From Morganella morganii (GTDB lineage Bacteria; Pseudomonadota; Gammaproteobacteria; Enterobacterales; Enterobacteriaceae), in contig NZ_CP066129.1 in the NCBI RefSeq assembly GCF_019242955.1, positions 1,116,001 through 1,180,000 of the forward strand: a stretch of 64,000 bases of DNA. Reading direction: 5' to 3'. Below the pieces are notes generated by a model. The model was not told the DNA's origin and did not search any database. It saw only the letters and a program-made list of their open reading frames with translations. Positions within the stretch are counted from its first letter, which is position 1; each line of letters begins with the position of its first letter. Positions 9,820-19,359 of the stretch are shown here, in pieces. The position numbers and the translations under genes were made by a program.

Positions 9820-10248
9820 TTATCCGAGAGCAACCATAAGTGCGCCAAGCGTGATCAGAGCGACACCGCCTGCGGCAATCAGAGAAATTTTTTCGCCGAA
9901 CAGAATCACGGCAAAAATCACGGCAAAAACCACACTCAGTTTATCAATCGGGGCAACCTGTGAAACCTGCCCGTTTTTTATCGCCATAAAGTAAAAAAGC
10001 CAGGAAAGGGCACCGGCAATCCCGCTCAGCGCAATAAAGAACAGCGCTTTACGATTTTCGATTATTTCACTGATTAAATTCAGTTTTCCCTGAACGACGA
10101 CTACGCCGGCTAAAAACAACGCCATAATGACTGCGCGGATTGCGGTTGCGGTATTGGCATCCAGATGCTGCAATCCCATTTTCCCGAAGACAGCAACCAT
10201 TGCGGCACTGATGGCAGACAGCAGGGCATAAACCAGCCAGGCACTCAT
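9820..10248 (-). CDS. EamA-family small transporter (DMT superfamily)
   Basis: This 142-residue, very hydrophobic protein has about five membrane helices and corresponds to a single EamA repeat, half the size of two-repeat DMT exporters. Segments such as LSGIAGALSWLFYFMAIKNG and ILFGEKISLIAAGGVALITLGALMV are typical of the family. Single-repeat members probably work as dimers. The substrate cannot be told from sequence. It is convergent with pgm. Confidence 0.75.
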   Translation of the reverse strand: MSAWLVYALLSAISAAMVAVFGKMGLQHLDANTATAIRAVIMALFLAGVVVVQGKLNLISEIIENRKALFFIALSGIAGALSWLFYFMAIKNGQVSQVAPIDKLSVVFAVIFAVILFGEKISLIAAGGVALITLGALMVALG

Positions 10249-10524
10249 AATAAATAATTCCCATTATCAATTAGCAACAGGAATATCATAAGGTATTTTC
10301 ATCACTGTGGTAGCTTAATTTTTTAATGATAAATATGTTAACAAAATGATAAAAAATAACAATTACGTAATTTAATTACCGGGAAAAGGGCGTTTTGTGC
10401 GCATTGTGCCGGGTTTAAGTGGTCAGATGAGTGGTAAAGTTTCACCAGCCGGGTTAATATGAAAGTGAAATACATTCGGTGATTATTGCCATTTTGCGAT
10501 AATCCGTTATTAAGGAGGGTCTCA

Positions 10525-10737
10525 ATGTCAACATTTCAGGAATATCCGTTGCATAAGGTTCTCTTGCGCCGTGCCGGTGCAGTCTCTTTAGGTATCCTGG
10601 CGTTCCCGTTCATGTTGTTTTACCGGGATCGCGCCCGCTTCTGGAGTTATCTGTACCGTGTGTGGACCAAGACGAGCGATAAGCCGGTCTGGCTGGCACG
10701 TTCAGAGAATGCGATCAGCAGTACACAGCATCACTGA
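10525..10737 (+). CDS. ybfA: DUF2517 family small protein YbfA
   Basis: This 70-residue protein aligns along its length with E. coli YbfA. The conserved core contains [19 protein letters not shown] and TSDKPVWL. It has one hydrophobic stretch near residues 14-28 and a basic remainder, so a single membrane segment is likely. TAAGGAGGG before the ATG is a strong ribosome-binding site and decides the start at 10525 over an upstream in-frame ATG. Its function is unknown. A terminator follows directly. Confidence 0.85.
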   Translation: MSTFQEYPLHKVLLRRAGAVSLGILAFPFMLFYRDRARFWSYLYRVWTKTSDKPVWLARSENAISSTQHH

Positions 10738-10762
10738 TACCGGCATCCGGCAGCAAAAGAGG

Positions 10763-10796
10763 CGCCCGGCGATATTATCGCGGGGCGTTTTTTTTG
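10763..10796 (+). terminator. Terminator of ybfA
   Basis: The arms CGCCC and GGGCG continue inward as GGCGAT / ATCGC and are followed by a run of eight to nine T residues. Confidence 0.8.
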
Positions 10797-10863
10797 TCTG
10801 TAAATTGCTATTGGCAGGCCGGAAAGGTATGGTAAAGCGTATCCGCACGGACAGGAAAAAAGT

Positions 10864-11607
10864 ATGAATCACATTGAATTAGAACAGATTATTAATGAAA
10901 AACTGGCAGTACAGGAATTTCAGGATTATGCCCCGAACGGTTTACAGGTTGAAGGACGTGAACAGGTTCAGCGGGTGGTAACCGGCGTCACCGCCTGTCA
11001 GGCATTGCTGGATGAAGCGGTAAGACTGAATGCCGATGCAGTGCTGGTGCATCACGGTTATTTCTGGAAAAACGAGCCGGTCAGTATCCGCGGAATGAAA
11101 CAGCGCCGGATCAAAACACTGCTGTGTAATGATATGAATTTATACGGTTATCATCTGCCGCTGGATGCGCATCCGGAACTGGGTAATAACGCGAAACTGG
11201 CAGAGCTGATGGGGGTTACGGTGACCGGACAGGTCGACCCGTTACTTCCCTGCGGAGAGTTTGCGCAGCCGGTCAGCGGTGAGGAACTGGCACAGCGTTT
11301 ACAGCAGGGGCTGGATCGGGAGATTCTGCATTGCGGGGATAATGCGCCTGCTCAGATTAAAAAACTGGGCTGGTGTACCGGTGGTGGTCAGAGCTTTATT
11401 CAGGCAGCAGCTGATGCCGGTCTGGATGGTTTTGTGACCGGCGAGGTATCAGAGCAGACAATTCATATCGCCCGTGAATGCGGAATGCACTTCTTTGCAG
11501 CGGGCCACCATGCTACCGAACGCGGCGGAATTCGTGTACTGGGTGAGTGGTTACAGGCTGAACACGGTCTCGACGTGATATTTGTGGATATTCCGAATCC
11601 GGCATAA
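10864..11607 (+). CDS. ybgI: radiation resistance protein / NIF3-family metal protein YbgI
   Basis: The 247-residue protein has the same length as E. coli YbgI, a hexameric NIF3/DUF34 protein with a di-metal site. Visible metal-ligand motifs are LVHHGYFWKNE and YHLPLDAHPELGNN in the first half and AAGHHATERGG near the end. NIF3 proteins are often annotated as GTP cyclohydrolase I type 2-like, but the true reaction is unsettled. In E. coli it precedes the 5-oxoprolinase genes; here an MFS gene follows instead. Confidence 0.92.
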   Translation: MNHIELEQIINEKLAVQEFQDYAPNGLQVEGREQVQRVVTGVTACQALLDEAVRLNADAVLVHHGYFWKNEPVSIRGMKQRRIKTLLCNDMNLYGYHLPLDAHPELGNNAKLAELMGVTVTGQVDPLLPCGEFAQPVSGEELAQRLQQGLDREILHCGDNAPAQIKKLGWCTGGGQSFIQAAADAGLDGFVTGEVSEQTIHIARECGMHFFAAGHHATERGGIRVLGEWLQAEHGLDVIFVDIPNPA

Positions 11608-11622
11608 CACGTAACAAGAAGA

Positions 11623-11648
11623 AAGCCGGTCATCTGACCGGCTTTTAC
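11623..11648. terminator. Terminator of ybgI
   Basis: The perfect stem AAGCCGGT / ACCGGCTT is followed by TTTT and lies between convergent genes. Confidence 0.8.
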
Positions 11649-11665
11649 TATATGGTTATCATGTC

Positions 11666-12814
11666 TTACTGCGCGGTTTGTGTACTTTGCCGTGCGTTGC
11701 GCGGTGCACAGATAAGTGTTCCCGCGGCGCAGATAAACAGTGACATACCGAGATTCTGGCTCAATCCGGCCAGCGCCAGTCCGCCGCCAATCAGCAGGTA
11801 ATACATCAGACCCAGCAGGGCGCCTGCGGTACCGAGGCGATCGCGGTAATCCTGTAACACACCGGCCAGAATATTCGGAATGGCCAGCCCGTAGGAAACA
11901 ACAACTCCGGTGACCGGCAGTACGAACAGGACCGAGTCAGATAACAGCCAGACCGCAGAGGCACTGATAATCCCGATCACCGCCGCCAGACGGATCAGTG
12001 AATAGGTGTGCCATCCGCGTTTGAGTAACCGCCGGTTAATCAGTGATCCGGCCGCAACACCGAGAGCCAGCAGTAATCCGCTGTAACCGAATTCCTGTTG
12101 TGTTAATCCCAGTTCACTGAAATAAAACGGTGCTAACTGGTAATAACTGAACAGACTGATATTCAGAAAGGCAATCAGCAGCACATTACGCAGGATAAAT
12201 CCGTCTCTCAGCATCTGTCCTGCCGTTTCCGGCAGAGAGATGACGGTAATATGAACCGGTGCTGTTTCCGGCAGCCTGAGTGCAGTCCAGACCAGTAAAA
12301 CAACGGCCAGTACCGCAAGCCCGGTAAAGACGCCCTGATAACCGGCAAAACCGGTCAGTGCCGCACCGCTGAACATACCCAGTGCCGGACTGACAGCCAG
12401 TGCGATCCCCATGACAGAGAACACCTTTGCCAGCTCATCGCCTCTGTAACAATCACGCATGATGGTTTGTGTGCCGACTGAGCCGACCGCCGCCCCGAAA
12501 GCAGACAACATCCGCAGGATCAGTAATACACTGAAATCCTTCGTGATAACCGCACCGCAGGATGCGGCCGCGTAAAGTGTGAGCCCGCTCAGCATGGTGC
12601 GTCTGCGGCCTGCAATATCACATAAGCGTCCCCAGGTGATCACGCCAAAAGCAAAGGCAAAAAAGTACAGTGACAGTGTCTGCCCTGCCTGTGCCGCACT
12701 GACACCAAAGCCTTGTGCAATATCTGTCAGCGCCGGGCTGTAAATGGTTTCCACTATCTGCGGGAACATCATCAGCGCAACGGCGAGCGTTAATGTCGGT
12801 TTTTGTATTGTCAT
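11666..12814 (-). CDS. MFS efflux transporter
   Basis: This 382-residue membrane protein has 12 predicted helices. It carries a major facilitator motif A variant after helix 2 (GRLCDIAGRRRTMLSG) and drug/H+ antiporter-like features in helices 4-5. It resembles Bcr/CflA-type drug exporters. The start at 12814 is chosen because AAAGGGGACAAAA precedes it. It is divergent from an AraC-type regulator with 104 bases between the starts, so that regulator is its likely controller. The substrate is unknown. The pair is absent from this place in E. coli. Confidence 0.85.
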   Translation of the reverse strand: MTIQKPTLTLAVALMMFPQIVETIYSPALTDIAQGFGVSAAQAGQTLSLYFFAFAFGVITWGRLCDIAGRRRTMLSGLTLYAAASCGAVITKDFSVLLILRMLSAFGAAVGSVGTQTIMRDCYRGDELAKVFSVMGIALAVSPALGMFSGAALTGFAGYQGVFTGLAVLAVVLLVWTALRLPETAPVHITVISLPETAGQMLRDGFILRNVLLIAFLNISLFSYYQLAPFYFSELGLTQQEFGYSGLLLALGVAAGSLINRRLLKRGWHTYSLIRLAAVIGIISASAVWLLSDSVLFVLPVTGVVVSYGLAIPNILAGVLQDYRDRLGTAGALLGLMYYLLIGGGLALAGLSQNLGMSLFICAAGTLICAPRNARQSTQTAQ

Positions 12815-12918
12815 TTTTGTCCCCTTTTCTGTAACTGAAATGAACGGGACGAAGATTAGCAAAAGAGAGGATGTCTTATTATAATAATCCGGACATTCTG
12901 TTTATCAAAAGGGACAAC
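12815..12918. promoter_or_regulatory. Divergent control region of the MFS/AraC pair
   Basis: The 104-base gap holds both ribosome-binding sites and the inverted repeat ATGTC (12871-12875) / GACAT (12892-12896) around an AT-rich centre. This could be the operator of the AraC-type protein. It is suggested by position only. Confidence 0.3.
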
Positions 12919-13683
12919 ATGGCGTGGCTGAAACAAAGTGATGAATTTGATGCAGACAGCTATTCCGCACCGCTGATTGGTATTGCCGCAGAGATGGCCG
13001 CACAGCATGATTCCGGCTTTCACCGTCATCAGCGCGGACAATTGCTGTTTACTGAACGCGGGGCGATTCAGATCACTCTGACTGATACGTTATCAGTGCT
13101 GCCGCCGACGCGGGTGGCGTGGATCCCGCCGCGGATGCTGCATCGTGTGCAGATGTTTGAGGCTGTCGGTTACCGGTCGCTGTATCCGGATGCGCAGCTC
13201 AGCGCCTGCCTGCCGGCAACCTGTGTCATTTCCGGGGTATCGCCGCTGCTGCGCGAGATCCTGTTTTTGTTTGCCGGGCTGCCGTTTGACAGTGACTGGA
13301 CACAACCACGGTTACAGCATCTGTTACCGGTATTTATGGATGAGATGGCACTGGCCGGACGCGAAGATATGCAGTTACCGCTGCCGTCTGACCGGCGGCT
13401 GAAAACGCTTGATCCGCAGATTTTGCCGCCGCCGCTGAATGAACTGGCATCGCGCTGTGGTGCGGGGGAAAAAACGATCACACGGATTTTCCGCCGGGAA
13501 ACCGGCATGAGCTATCAGCAATGGCGGCAGCAGTGGCGACTAATTAAATCTGTTGAACTTTTGGCGAAAAAATACCGCAGCAGTGATATTGCACAGGCAC
13601 TCGGATTTGCCAGTGACAGCGCCTTTGTCTCTTTCTTCCGCAAGATGACAGGAAAAACCCCCGGTGAATATATGGGGAAATGA
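12919..13683 (+). CDS. AraC-family transcriptional regulator
   Basis: The 254-residue protein has an N-terminal cupin sensor domain (GFHRHQRGQLLFTERGAIQ, WIPPRMLHRVQ). Its C-terminal double helix-turn-helix contains RIFRRETGMSYQQWRQQWRL and IAQALGFASDSAFVSFFRKM. The start at 12919 has AAAAGGGACAAC before it; an upstream in-frame ATG lacks one. Cupin-type AraC regulators such as E. coli NimR usually control one adjacent divergent transporter, which fits the MFS gene at 11666-12814. The inducer is unknown. Confidence 0.88.
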   Translation: MAWLKQSDEFDADSYSAPLIGIAAEMAAQHDSGFHRHQRGQLLFTERGAIQITLTDTLSVLPPTRVAWIPPRMLHRVQMFEAVGYRSLYPDAQLSACLPATCVISGVSPLLREILFLFAGLPFDSDWTQPRLQHLLPVFMDEMALAGREDMQLPLPSDRRLKTLDPQILPPPLNELASRCGAGEKTITRIFRRETGMSYQQWRQQWRLIKSVELLAKKYRSSDIAQALGFASDSAFVSFFRKMTGKTPGEYMGK

Positions 13684-13707
13684 ATAAGACGTGGATAAAA
13701 ATGCATA

Positions 13708-13733
13708 AAAAAACCCTCCGGAGAGGGTTTTAT
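13708..13733. terminator. Bidirectional terminator between araC-type gene and gltA
   Basis: The stem AAAACCCTC / GAGGGTTTT with flanking A- and T-runs serves two convergent genes. Confidence 0.8.
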
Positions 13734-13755
13734 AAGGACGGATGCGGTATTAATA

Positions 13756-15048
13756 CTATGAACAACGTTTAGTGACTTTGGTTTCAAACGAACGTTCAGT
13801 GTAACCGGTATAAAGCTGGCGCGGACGGGCAATTTTGAGGCCGTCGTCGTGCATTTCGCTCCAGTGTGCGATCCAGCCGATAGTGCGGCCGATAGCAAAG
13901 ATCACGGTGAACATATTCGACGGAATACCCAGTGCTTTCAGGATGATACCGGAGTAGAAATCCACGTTCGGGTAGAGTTTCTTCTCGATGAAATACGGGT
14001 CGTTCAGCGCGATACGCTCCAGCTCCATCGCCACTTCCAGCAGACTGTCATTCAGGCCCAGCTCGTTGAGCACTTCGTGGCAGGTTTCACGCATCACTTT
14101 GGCGCGCGGGTCATGGTTTTTGTACACGCGGTGGCCAAAGCCCATCAGACGGAAAGAGTCATTTTTATCTTTCGCGCGCTCAATAAAGGCCGGGATGTGT
14201 TCAACGGTCTGGATCTCTTCCAGCATACGCAGGCAGGCTTCGTTCGCGCCGCCGTGTGCAGGTCCCCACAGGGAGGCAATACCGGCTGCGATACAGGCGA
14301 ACGGGTTGGCACCGGAAGAACCGGCGGTCCGCACGGTTGAGGTGGATGCGTTCTGTTCGTGATCGGCGTGCAGGATCAGGATTCTGTCCATTGCACGTTC
14401 CAGTACCGGATTTACCACATATTCTTCACACGGAGTGGCAAACATCATACGCAGGAAGTTACCGGCGTAGGAAAGATTGTTCTTCGGATAGACAAAAGGC
14501 TGTCCGACAGAGTATTTGTAACACATTGCCGCCACGGTCGGCATTTTGGAGAGCAGACGGTAGGCCGCAATTTCGCGGTGGCGCGGATTATTCACATCCA
14601 GCGAGTCATGGTAGAACGCTGCCAGTGCACCGGTTACGCCGCAGAGGACGGCCATCGGGTGAGAGTCACGGCGGAACCCGTTGAATAAGCGGGTAATTTG
14701 CTCGTGGATCATGGTGTGGCGTTTTACGGTTTCTTTAAACTCGTCATACTCTTTCTGGCCGGGCGCTTCGCCGTAGAGCAGGATATAACACACTTCCAGA
14801 TAATCAGATTTCATCGCCAGCTCTTCGATAGGGAAGCCGCGATGTAACAGGATACCTTCATCACCGTCGATATACGTGATTTTGGATTCACAGGACGCAG
14901 TGGAGGTGAAGCCGGGGTCAAAGGTGTAGTAGCCTTTGCCGCCGAGCGTCCGGACATCGACTACGGGCTGGCCGAGAGTCGGGCTCAGGATATCCAGATC
15001 AGTAACCCTGACGCCGTTTAGTGTCAGCTCCGCCTTTATATTAGACAT
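13756..15048 (-). CDS. gltA: citrate synthase (type II)
   Basis: GltA condenses oxaloacetate and acetyl-CoA into citrate, the entry step of the TCA cycle. The 430-residue protein is the large, NADH-inhibited hexameric Gram-negative type. The catalytic histidine regions [14 protein letters not shown] and [15 protein letters not shown] are visible, and the catalytic aspartate lies in the NVDFYSGI segment. The conserved [12 protein letters not shown] start at 15048 has AAGGAGA upstream and overrides an in-frame upstream ATG. It is divergent from sdhCDAB; ArcA- and CRP-like sites lie between. Confidence 0.97.
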   Translation of the reverse strand: MSNIKAELTLNGVRVTDLDILSPTLGQPVVDVRTLGGKGYYTFDPGFTSTASCESKITYIDGDEGILLHRGFPIEELAMKSDYLEVCYILLYGEAPGQKEYDEFKETVKRHTMIHEQITRLFNGFRRDSHPMAVLCGVTGALAAFYHDSLDVNNPRHREIAAYRLLSKMPTVAAMCYKYSVGQPFVYPKNNLSYAGNFLRMMFATPCEEYVVNPVLERAMDRILILHADHEQNASTSTVRTAGSSGANPFACIAAGIASLWGPAHGGANEACLRMLEEIQTVEHIPAFIERAKDKNDSFRLMGFGHRVYKNHDPRAKVMRETCHEVLNELGLNDSLLEVAMELERIALNDPYFIEKKLYPNVDFYSGIILKALGIPSNMFTVIFAIGRTIGWIAHWSEMHDDGLKIARPRQLYTGYTERSFETKVTKRCS

Positions 15049-15164
15049 GTAGGTCTCCTTAGCGCATTTATTATTTGTTTTGCAATCTTTTGTGATAACC
15101 ACGGGTGCGTTACCTGAATGGATACCGTACCTGGTGTTACGTTATCCGGTACGGCGCACTAATG

Positions 15165-15180
15165 TGTTATCAGATTGTTA
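15165..15180. promoter_or_regulatory. ArcA-type direct repeat upstream of gltA
   Basis: Two TGTTA units lie exactly 11 bases apart, the spacing of ArcA-P direct-repeat sites. ArcA represses gltA and sdh anaerobically in E. coli. Confidence 0.4.
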
Positions 15181-15388
15181 GTGAAACTTTGTGTTGCGAT
15201 AAAAGTTATGTTGTACAGCAAGATATTGTGCATTTTTTGCAAGTTACACTTTTGCATAAGTTTGCACTTACGGGAAGTCTTTCTTGCCGGTAATCGTCAG
15301 TTTAATTTTTGTATTTAACCACATAATGTAATTCAATTGTTGTCAAAATGTCACAAGTAATAATAATGGTCGTTTTTATTGTGTGAAC

Positions 15389-15404
15389 CGTGATCTTATT
15401 CACT
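15389..15404. promoter_or_regulatory. CRP-like site upstream of sdhC
   Basis: CGTGATCTTATTCACT keeps the GTGA-N6-TCAC core. It is centred about 80 bases before the predicted sdhC start of transcription. Confidence 0.45.
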
Positions 15405-15441
15405 GTTCTGGCTAAATCTGACCAAACATTTTGTATGGGAA

Positions 15442-15470
15442 TTGTAATCATATTGTGAAGTCCATATACT
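15442..15470 (+). promoter_or_regulatory. sdhC promoter
   Basis: A -35 TTGTAA and a -10 TATACT are separated by 17 bases. Transcription would start near 15477, leaving a leader of about 160 bases before sdhC. Confidence 0.6.
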
Positions 15471-15637
15471 GCCCCAAGGTCTCCGGAATTCCCTGAAGCA
15501 GGAGCACCCAGCGTAACTGAATCATTACTTTTGTAAAACAATACGGATGTGGATTTTACTTAAGGATTGTTCTTATTTCCCCAGCGCTGTCTGATTTCCG
15601 CCCGGGTCCGGAGGAAGGAAAAATAATAAAGAGCTGT

Positions 15638-16027
15638 GTGGGCAAAATTGTGAAAAAACAACGACCTGTCAATTTAGACTTGCAGACGATCCACTTTCCG
15701 ATCCCTGCAATCGCTTCAATTTTACACCGTGTCTCAGGCGTCATTACCTTTGTTGCTGTAGCGATTCTGCTGTGGCTGTTAGGATTGTCGCTGTCCTCAC
15801 CGGAAGGGTTTGCGCAGGCTGCTGATATCATGAGCGGTTTCTTCGCGAAGTTTATCCTCTGGGGCATCCTCACTGCATTGGCTTATCACATCTGTGGCGG
15901 TATCCGTCACATGTTAATGGATTTCGGATTTGTTGATGAAACACTGGCTGCCGGTATTTCATCCGCGAAGATTTCCATGGTTCTGACTGTGATTTTAGCC
16001 GTGTTGGCGGGGGTTCTGGTATGGTGA
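15638..16027 (+). CDS. sdhC: succinate dehydrogenase cytochrome b556 subunit
   Basis: SdhC is one of two membrane anchors of complex II and helps bind haem b and ubiquinone. The 129-residue protein equals E. coli SdhC in length. It has three membrane helices, the conserved [12 protein letters not shown] segment at the quinone site, and the haem-ligand histidine in [15 protein letters not shown] at 15638 gives [16 protein letters not shown], matching the E. coli N terminus. It overlaps sdhD by 7 bases. Confidence 0.95.
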   Translation: MGKIVKKQRPVNLDLQTIHFPIPAIASILHRVSGVITFVAVAILLWLLGLSLSSPEGFAQAADIMSGFFAKFILWGILTALAYHICGGIRHMLMDFGFVDETLAAGISSAKISMVLTVILAVLAGVLVW

Positions 16028-16380
16028 ATAATTCAAAAATCAGTGCGACCACGCTCGGCCGTAACGGTATTCAGGATTGGTTAATTCTGCGTGCCAGCGC
16101 GATTGTGATTACACTTTATGTACTCTACCTCATCGGCTTTGTAGCCTTTACTTCAGACATCACTTATGACGTCTGGCGTGGCTTCTTTGCCTCTTCATTC
16201 ACTCAGGTGTTCACCACGCTGACATTGATAGCCATTCTCGCCCACGCCTGGGTCGGGTTATGGCAGGTACTGACGGATTACGTCAAGTGCCTGAGCCTGC
16301 GTCTGTTGCTGCAATTTATTGTGATTATTGCACTGGCCGCTTATGTCATTTACGGTTCAATCATTGTGTGGGGTGTCTAA
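16021..16380 (+). CDS. sdhD: succinate dehydrogenase membrane anchor subunit
   Basis: SdhD is the second membrane anchor of complex II. The 119-residue protein has three membrane helices and the conserved [18 protein letters not shown] segment, with the haem/quinone-site histidine and the aspartate-tyrosine pair. Its start overlaps sdhC, and its stop abuts the sdhA start codon, so the subunits are translationally coupled. Confidence 0.95.
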   Translation: MVNNSKISATTLGRNGIQDWLILRASAIVITLYVLYLIGFVAFTSDITYDVWRGFFASSFTQVFTTLTLIAILAHAWVGLWQVLTDYVKCLSLRLLLQFIVIIALAAYVIYGSIIVWGV

Positions 16381-18147
16381 ATGAGCTTACCTGTCAGAGA
16401 GTTTGACGCAGTTGTTATCGGTGCAGGCGGCGCAGGTATGCGCGCGGCACTCCAGATTTCTCAGTCCGGCCTGTCCTGTGCCCTGTTATCCAAAGTGTTT
16501 CCGACCCGCTCTCATACCGTATCCGCCCAGGGTGGTATCACGGTGGCGCTGGGGAATACCCATCCGGATAACTGGGAATGGCATATGTACGACACTGTAA
16601 AAGGGTCGGATTACATCGGTGACCAGGACGCGATTGAATACATGTGTAAAACCGGCCCGGAAGCGGTGCTGGAACTGGAACACATGGGATTACCGTTTTC
16701 CCGCCTGGATGACGGCAGTATTTATCAGCGCCCGTTCGGCGGACAATCCAAAGATTTCGGGGGCGAGCAGGCTGCACGTACGGCCGCCGCAGCTGACCGC
16801 ACCGGTCATGCACTGCTGCATACGCTGTATCAGCAGAACCTGAAAAATCACACCACAATTTTCTCCGAATGGTATGCCCTCGATCTGGTGAAAAACCAGG
16901 ACGGCGCCATTATGGGCACCACCGCTATCTGTATCGAAACCGGTGAAGTGGTCTATTTCAAAGCCAAAGCCACTATTCTGGCAACCGGTGGTGCAGGGCG
17001 CATCTATCAGTCCACCACTAACGCCCATATCAACACCGGTGATGGTGTCGGCATGGCCGTTCGTGCCGGTATTCCGTTGCAGGATATGGAAATGTGGCAG
17101 TTCCACCCGACCGGGATTGCCGGTGCGGGGGTTCTGGTCACAGAAGGCTGCCGTGGTGAGGGTGGTTATCTGCTCAATAAAGATGGCGAACGCTTTATGG
17201 AGCGCTACGCACCGAACGCCAAAGACCTTGCCGGGCGCGACGTGGTTGCCCGTTCCATTATGATCGAAATCCGCGAAGGCCGTGGTTGTGACGGCCCGTG
17301 GGGACCGCATGCGAAACTGAAACTCGACCATCTGGGTAAAGAGGTGCTGGAATCCCGTCTGCCGGGTATTCTGGAGCTGTCACGGACATTCGCTCACGTT
17401 GACCCGGTCAAAGAACCGATCCCGGTTATCCCGACCTGCCACTATATGATGGGCGGTATCCCGACCAAAGTGACCGGTCAGGTTGTGAGCATGAATGAGC
17501 AGGGCGAGGATGTGCTGGTTCCGGGCCTGTTTGCTGTCGGTGAAATTGCCTGTGTATCTGTTCACGGCGCAAACCGCCTCGGCGGTAACTCGCTGCTTGA
17601 CCTGGTGGTCTTCGGTCGTTCAGCCGGTCTGCATCTGAAAGAGTCCATTCTGGAGCAGGGCGCAATGCGCGATGCCGGTGAATCGGATGTTGATGCGGCG
17701 CTGGCGCGTCTGAACCGCTGGAACAACACCCGCAGTGGTGAGGATCCGGTGACTATCCGCAAGGCTCTGCAATCCTGCATGCAGCATAACTTCTCGGTAT
17801 TCCGTGAAGGGGATGCGATGGCAAAAGGACTGGAAGAGCTGAAAGCCATTAAAGAGCGCCTGCAGTATGCGCGCCTGGATGACACCTCATCAGAATTCAA
17901 CACTCAGCGTATTGAATGCCTGGAACTGGATAACCTGATGGAAACGGCGTATTCCACTGCAATGGCCGCCAACTTCCGTACTGAAAGCCGTGGTGCGCAC
18001 AGTCGTTTTGACTACCCGGATCGCGATGATGCGAACTGGCTGTGTCATTCCCTGTACCTGCCGCAATCTGAAACCATGACACGTCGTGCGGTGAACATGC
18101 AGCCTAAGCTGCGTGAACCTTTCCCGCCGAAGATTCGTACTTACTGA
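16381..18147 (+). CDS. sdhA: succinate dehydrogenase flavoprotein subunit
   Basis: SdhA carries covalent FAD and oxidises succinate to fumarate. The 588-residue protein matches E. coli SdhA in length. It shows the dinucleotide fold [13 protein letters not shown] and the FAD-attachment histidine in [13 protein letters not shown]. Active-site segments [17 protein letters not shown] and the catalytic Arg region AGRDVV are visible, followed by HYMMGGIPT and [11 protein letters not shown]. It is the third gene of sdhCDAB. Confidence 0.97.
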   Translation: MSLPVREFDAVVIGAGGAGMRAALQISQSGLSCALLSKVFPTRSHTVSAQGGITVALGNTHPDNWEWHMYDTVKGSDYIGDQDAIEYMCKTGPEAVLELEHMGLPFSRLDDGSIYQRPFGGQSKDFGGEQAARTAAAADRTGHALLHTLYQQNLKNHTTIFSEWYALDLVKNQDGAIMGTTAICIETGEVVYFKAKATILATGGAGRIYQSTTNAHINTGDGVGMAVRAGIPLQDMEMWQFHPTGIAGAGVLVTEGCRGEGGYLLNKDGERFMERYAPNAKDLAGRDVVARSIMIEIREGRGCDGPWGPHAKLKLDHLGKEVLESRLPGILELSRTFAHVDPVKEPIPVIPTCHYMMGGIPTKVTGQVVSMNEQGEDVLVPGLFAVGEIACVSVHGANRLGGNSLLDLVVFGRSAGLHLKESILEQGAMRDAGESDVDAALARLNRWNNTRSGEDPVTIRKALQSCMQHNFSVFREGDAMAKGLEELKAIKERLQYARLDDTSSEFNTQRIECLELDNLMETAYSTAMAANFRTESRGAHSRFDYPDRDDANWLCHSLYLPQSETMTRRAVNMQPKLREPFPPKIRTY

Positions 18148-18181
18148 TGTGTGGTGATGAGGCATTTGCGGAGAGAATACT

Positions 18182-18898
18182 ATGAAAGTTGAATTTTCAG
18201 TTTATCGCTATAACCCGGATGTGGATAACGCACCTCACATGCAGAACTATCAGCTGGATGTGGAAGAAGGCCGGGACATGATGGTGCTGGATGCATTGAT
18301 CCAGCTGAAAGAGCAGGACCCTAGCCTGTCATTCCGCCGTTCCTGTCGTGAAGGGGTGTGCGGGTCTGACGGTATTAATATGAACGGCAAAAACGGTCTG
18401 GCCTGTATCACACCGCTGTCGGCACTGACGAAAGGCGGCAAAAAGGTGGTGATCCGCCCGCTGCCGGGCTTACCGGTAGTGCGGGATCTGGTCGTGGATA
18501 TGGGGCAGTTCTACGCGCAGTATGAAAAAATCCGTCCGTATCTGATCAACGACAACAAAAACCCGCCGGCGCGTGAGCATTTACAGTCACCTGCGCAGCG
18601 TGAAAAGCTCGATGGTCTGTACGAATGTATCCTGTGTGCCTGCTGCTCGACTTCCTGCCCGTCTTTCTGGTGGAACCCGGATAAATTTATCGGCCCGGCC
18701 GGTTTATTAGCGGCGTACCGCTTCCTGACAGACAGCCGTGATACCGAGACAGAATCCCGCCTCGACGATATCAGTGATGCTTTCAGCGTATTCCGCTGTC
18801 ACGGTATTATGAACTGCGTCAGTGTCTGTCCTAAAGGGCTGAATCCGACAAAGGCAATTGGTCATATTAAATCAATGTTACTGAAACGCAGTGCATAA
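18182..18898 (+). CDS. sdhB: succinate dehydrogenase iron-sulfur subunit
   Basis: SdhB passes electrons from FAD to quinone through three Fe-S clusters. The 238-residue protein has the [2Fe-2S] region SCREGVCGSDGINMNG, the [4Fe-4S] motif CILCACCSTSCP and the [3Fe-4S] motif CHGIMNCVSVCPKGLNP. It ends the sdh operon and is followed by a terminator. Confidence 0.97.
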   Translation: MKVEFSVYRYNPDVDNAPHMQNYQLDVEEGRDMMVLDALIQLKEQDPSLSFRRSCREGVCGSDGINMNGKNGLACITPLSALTKGGKKVVIRPLPGLPVVRDLVVDMGQFYAQYEKIRPYLINDNKNPPAREHLQSPAQREKLDGLYECILCACCSTSCPSFWWNPDKFIGPAGLLAAYRFLTDSRDTETESRLDDISDAFSVFRCHGIMNCVSVCPKGLNPTKAIGHIKSMLLKRSA

Positions 18899-19359
18899 TT
18901 GACTTTATTCTGTTTAAGCGATTGATAATAATAAGATGCCTGCAAGGCAGGCATCTTTTACCAACCCGTAACAATAGGCATAATCTATCGCAGTAAGTGT
19001 TAGAAGCGACAATAAATGTAGTTAATTGTGATTAAGATGTGAGTTTTTTGGTTCAAATGTAAGTATGGTTATAGACAGCACAGGGATTTTCAGCAACGGT
19101 TATTCCGTTGCTAAAGGTTCCTCAGGGATACACAGAACATAAGATGCACAAGCACCACCCGGGAATCCTTTACGCACCGCAATGTATCGCGGTATTAGTT
19201 ATCACGGCGAAAACTAAACCCGGCCTCATTCAGGTTGCAGGCAGCGGCAGACGGGGTAATCCGCAGAACAGCGTTATTCTGTTTTCCGGACGGACACGCA
19301 GCCGGAACACCGCAGCCGGAAAGACAACGGGGATAAAGCTCTAAGCTTAAGGGATCATA
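18899..19359. other. sdhB-sucA intergenic region
   Basis: The 461-base gap starts with a terminator-like hairpin. The rest shows no convincing gene; an open frame at 19108-19344 has a low-complexity, basic product with no family resemblance. In E. coli this gap holds a weak internal suc promoter, and most suc mRNA reads through from sdh. Confidence 0.5.
18933..18960 (+). terminator. Hairpin after sdhB
   Basis: The arms AAGATGCCTGC and GCAGGCATCTT around a three-base loop are followed by TTT. It probably attenuates rather than fully separates sdh from suc. Confidence 0.65.

Larger units (their letters stand above)
15049..15637. other. gltA-sdhC divergent regulatory region
   Basis: This 589-base gap has no credible gene. 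It is AT-rich and holds an ArcA-like repeat, a CRP-like site and a strong sdhC promoter, listed separately. The roughly 160-base sdhC leader is of the kind targeted by small RNAs in E. coli. Confidence 0.7.

Noticed and set aside
15302-15541. 79-codon minus-strand open frame in the gltA-sdhC gap
   Set aside because: It overlaps the CRP-like site and the sdhC promoter and shows no protein family features.
19108-19344. 78-codon open frame between sdhB and sucA
   Set aside because: Its composition is basic and irregular, there is no clear ribosome-binding site and no family resemblance, and the region is expected to hold only a promoter and leader.
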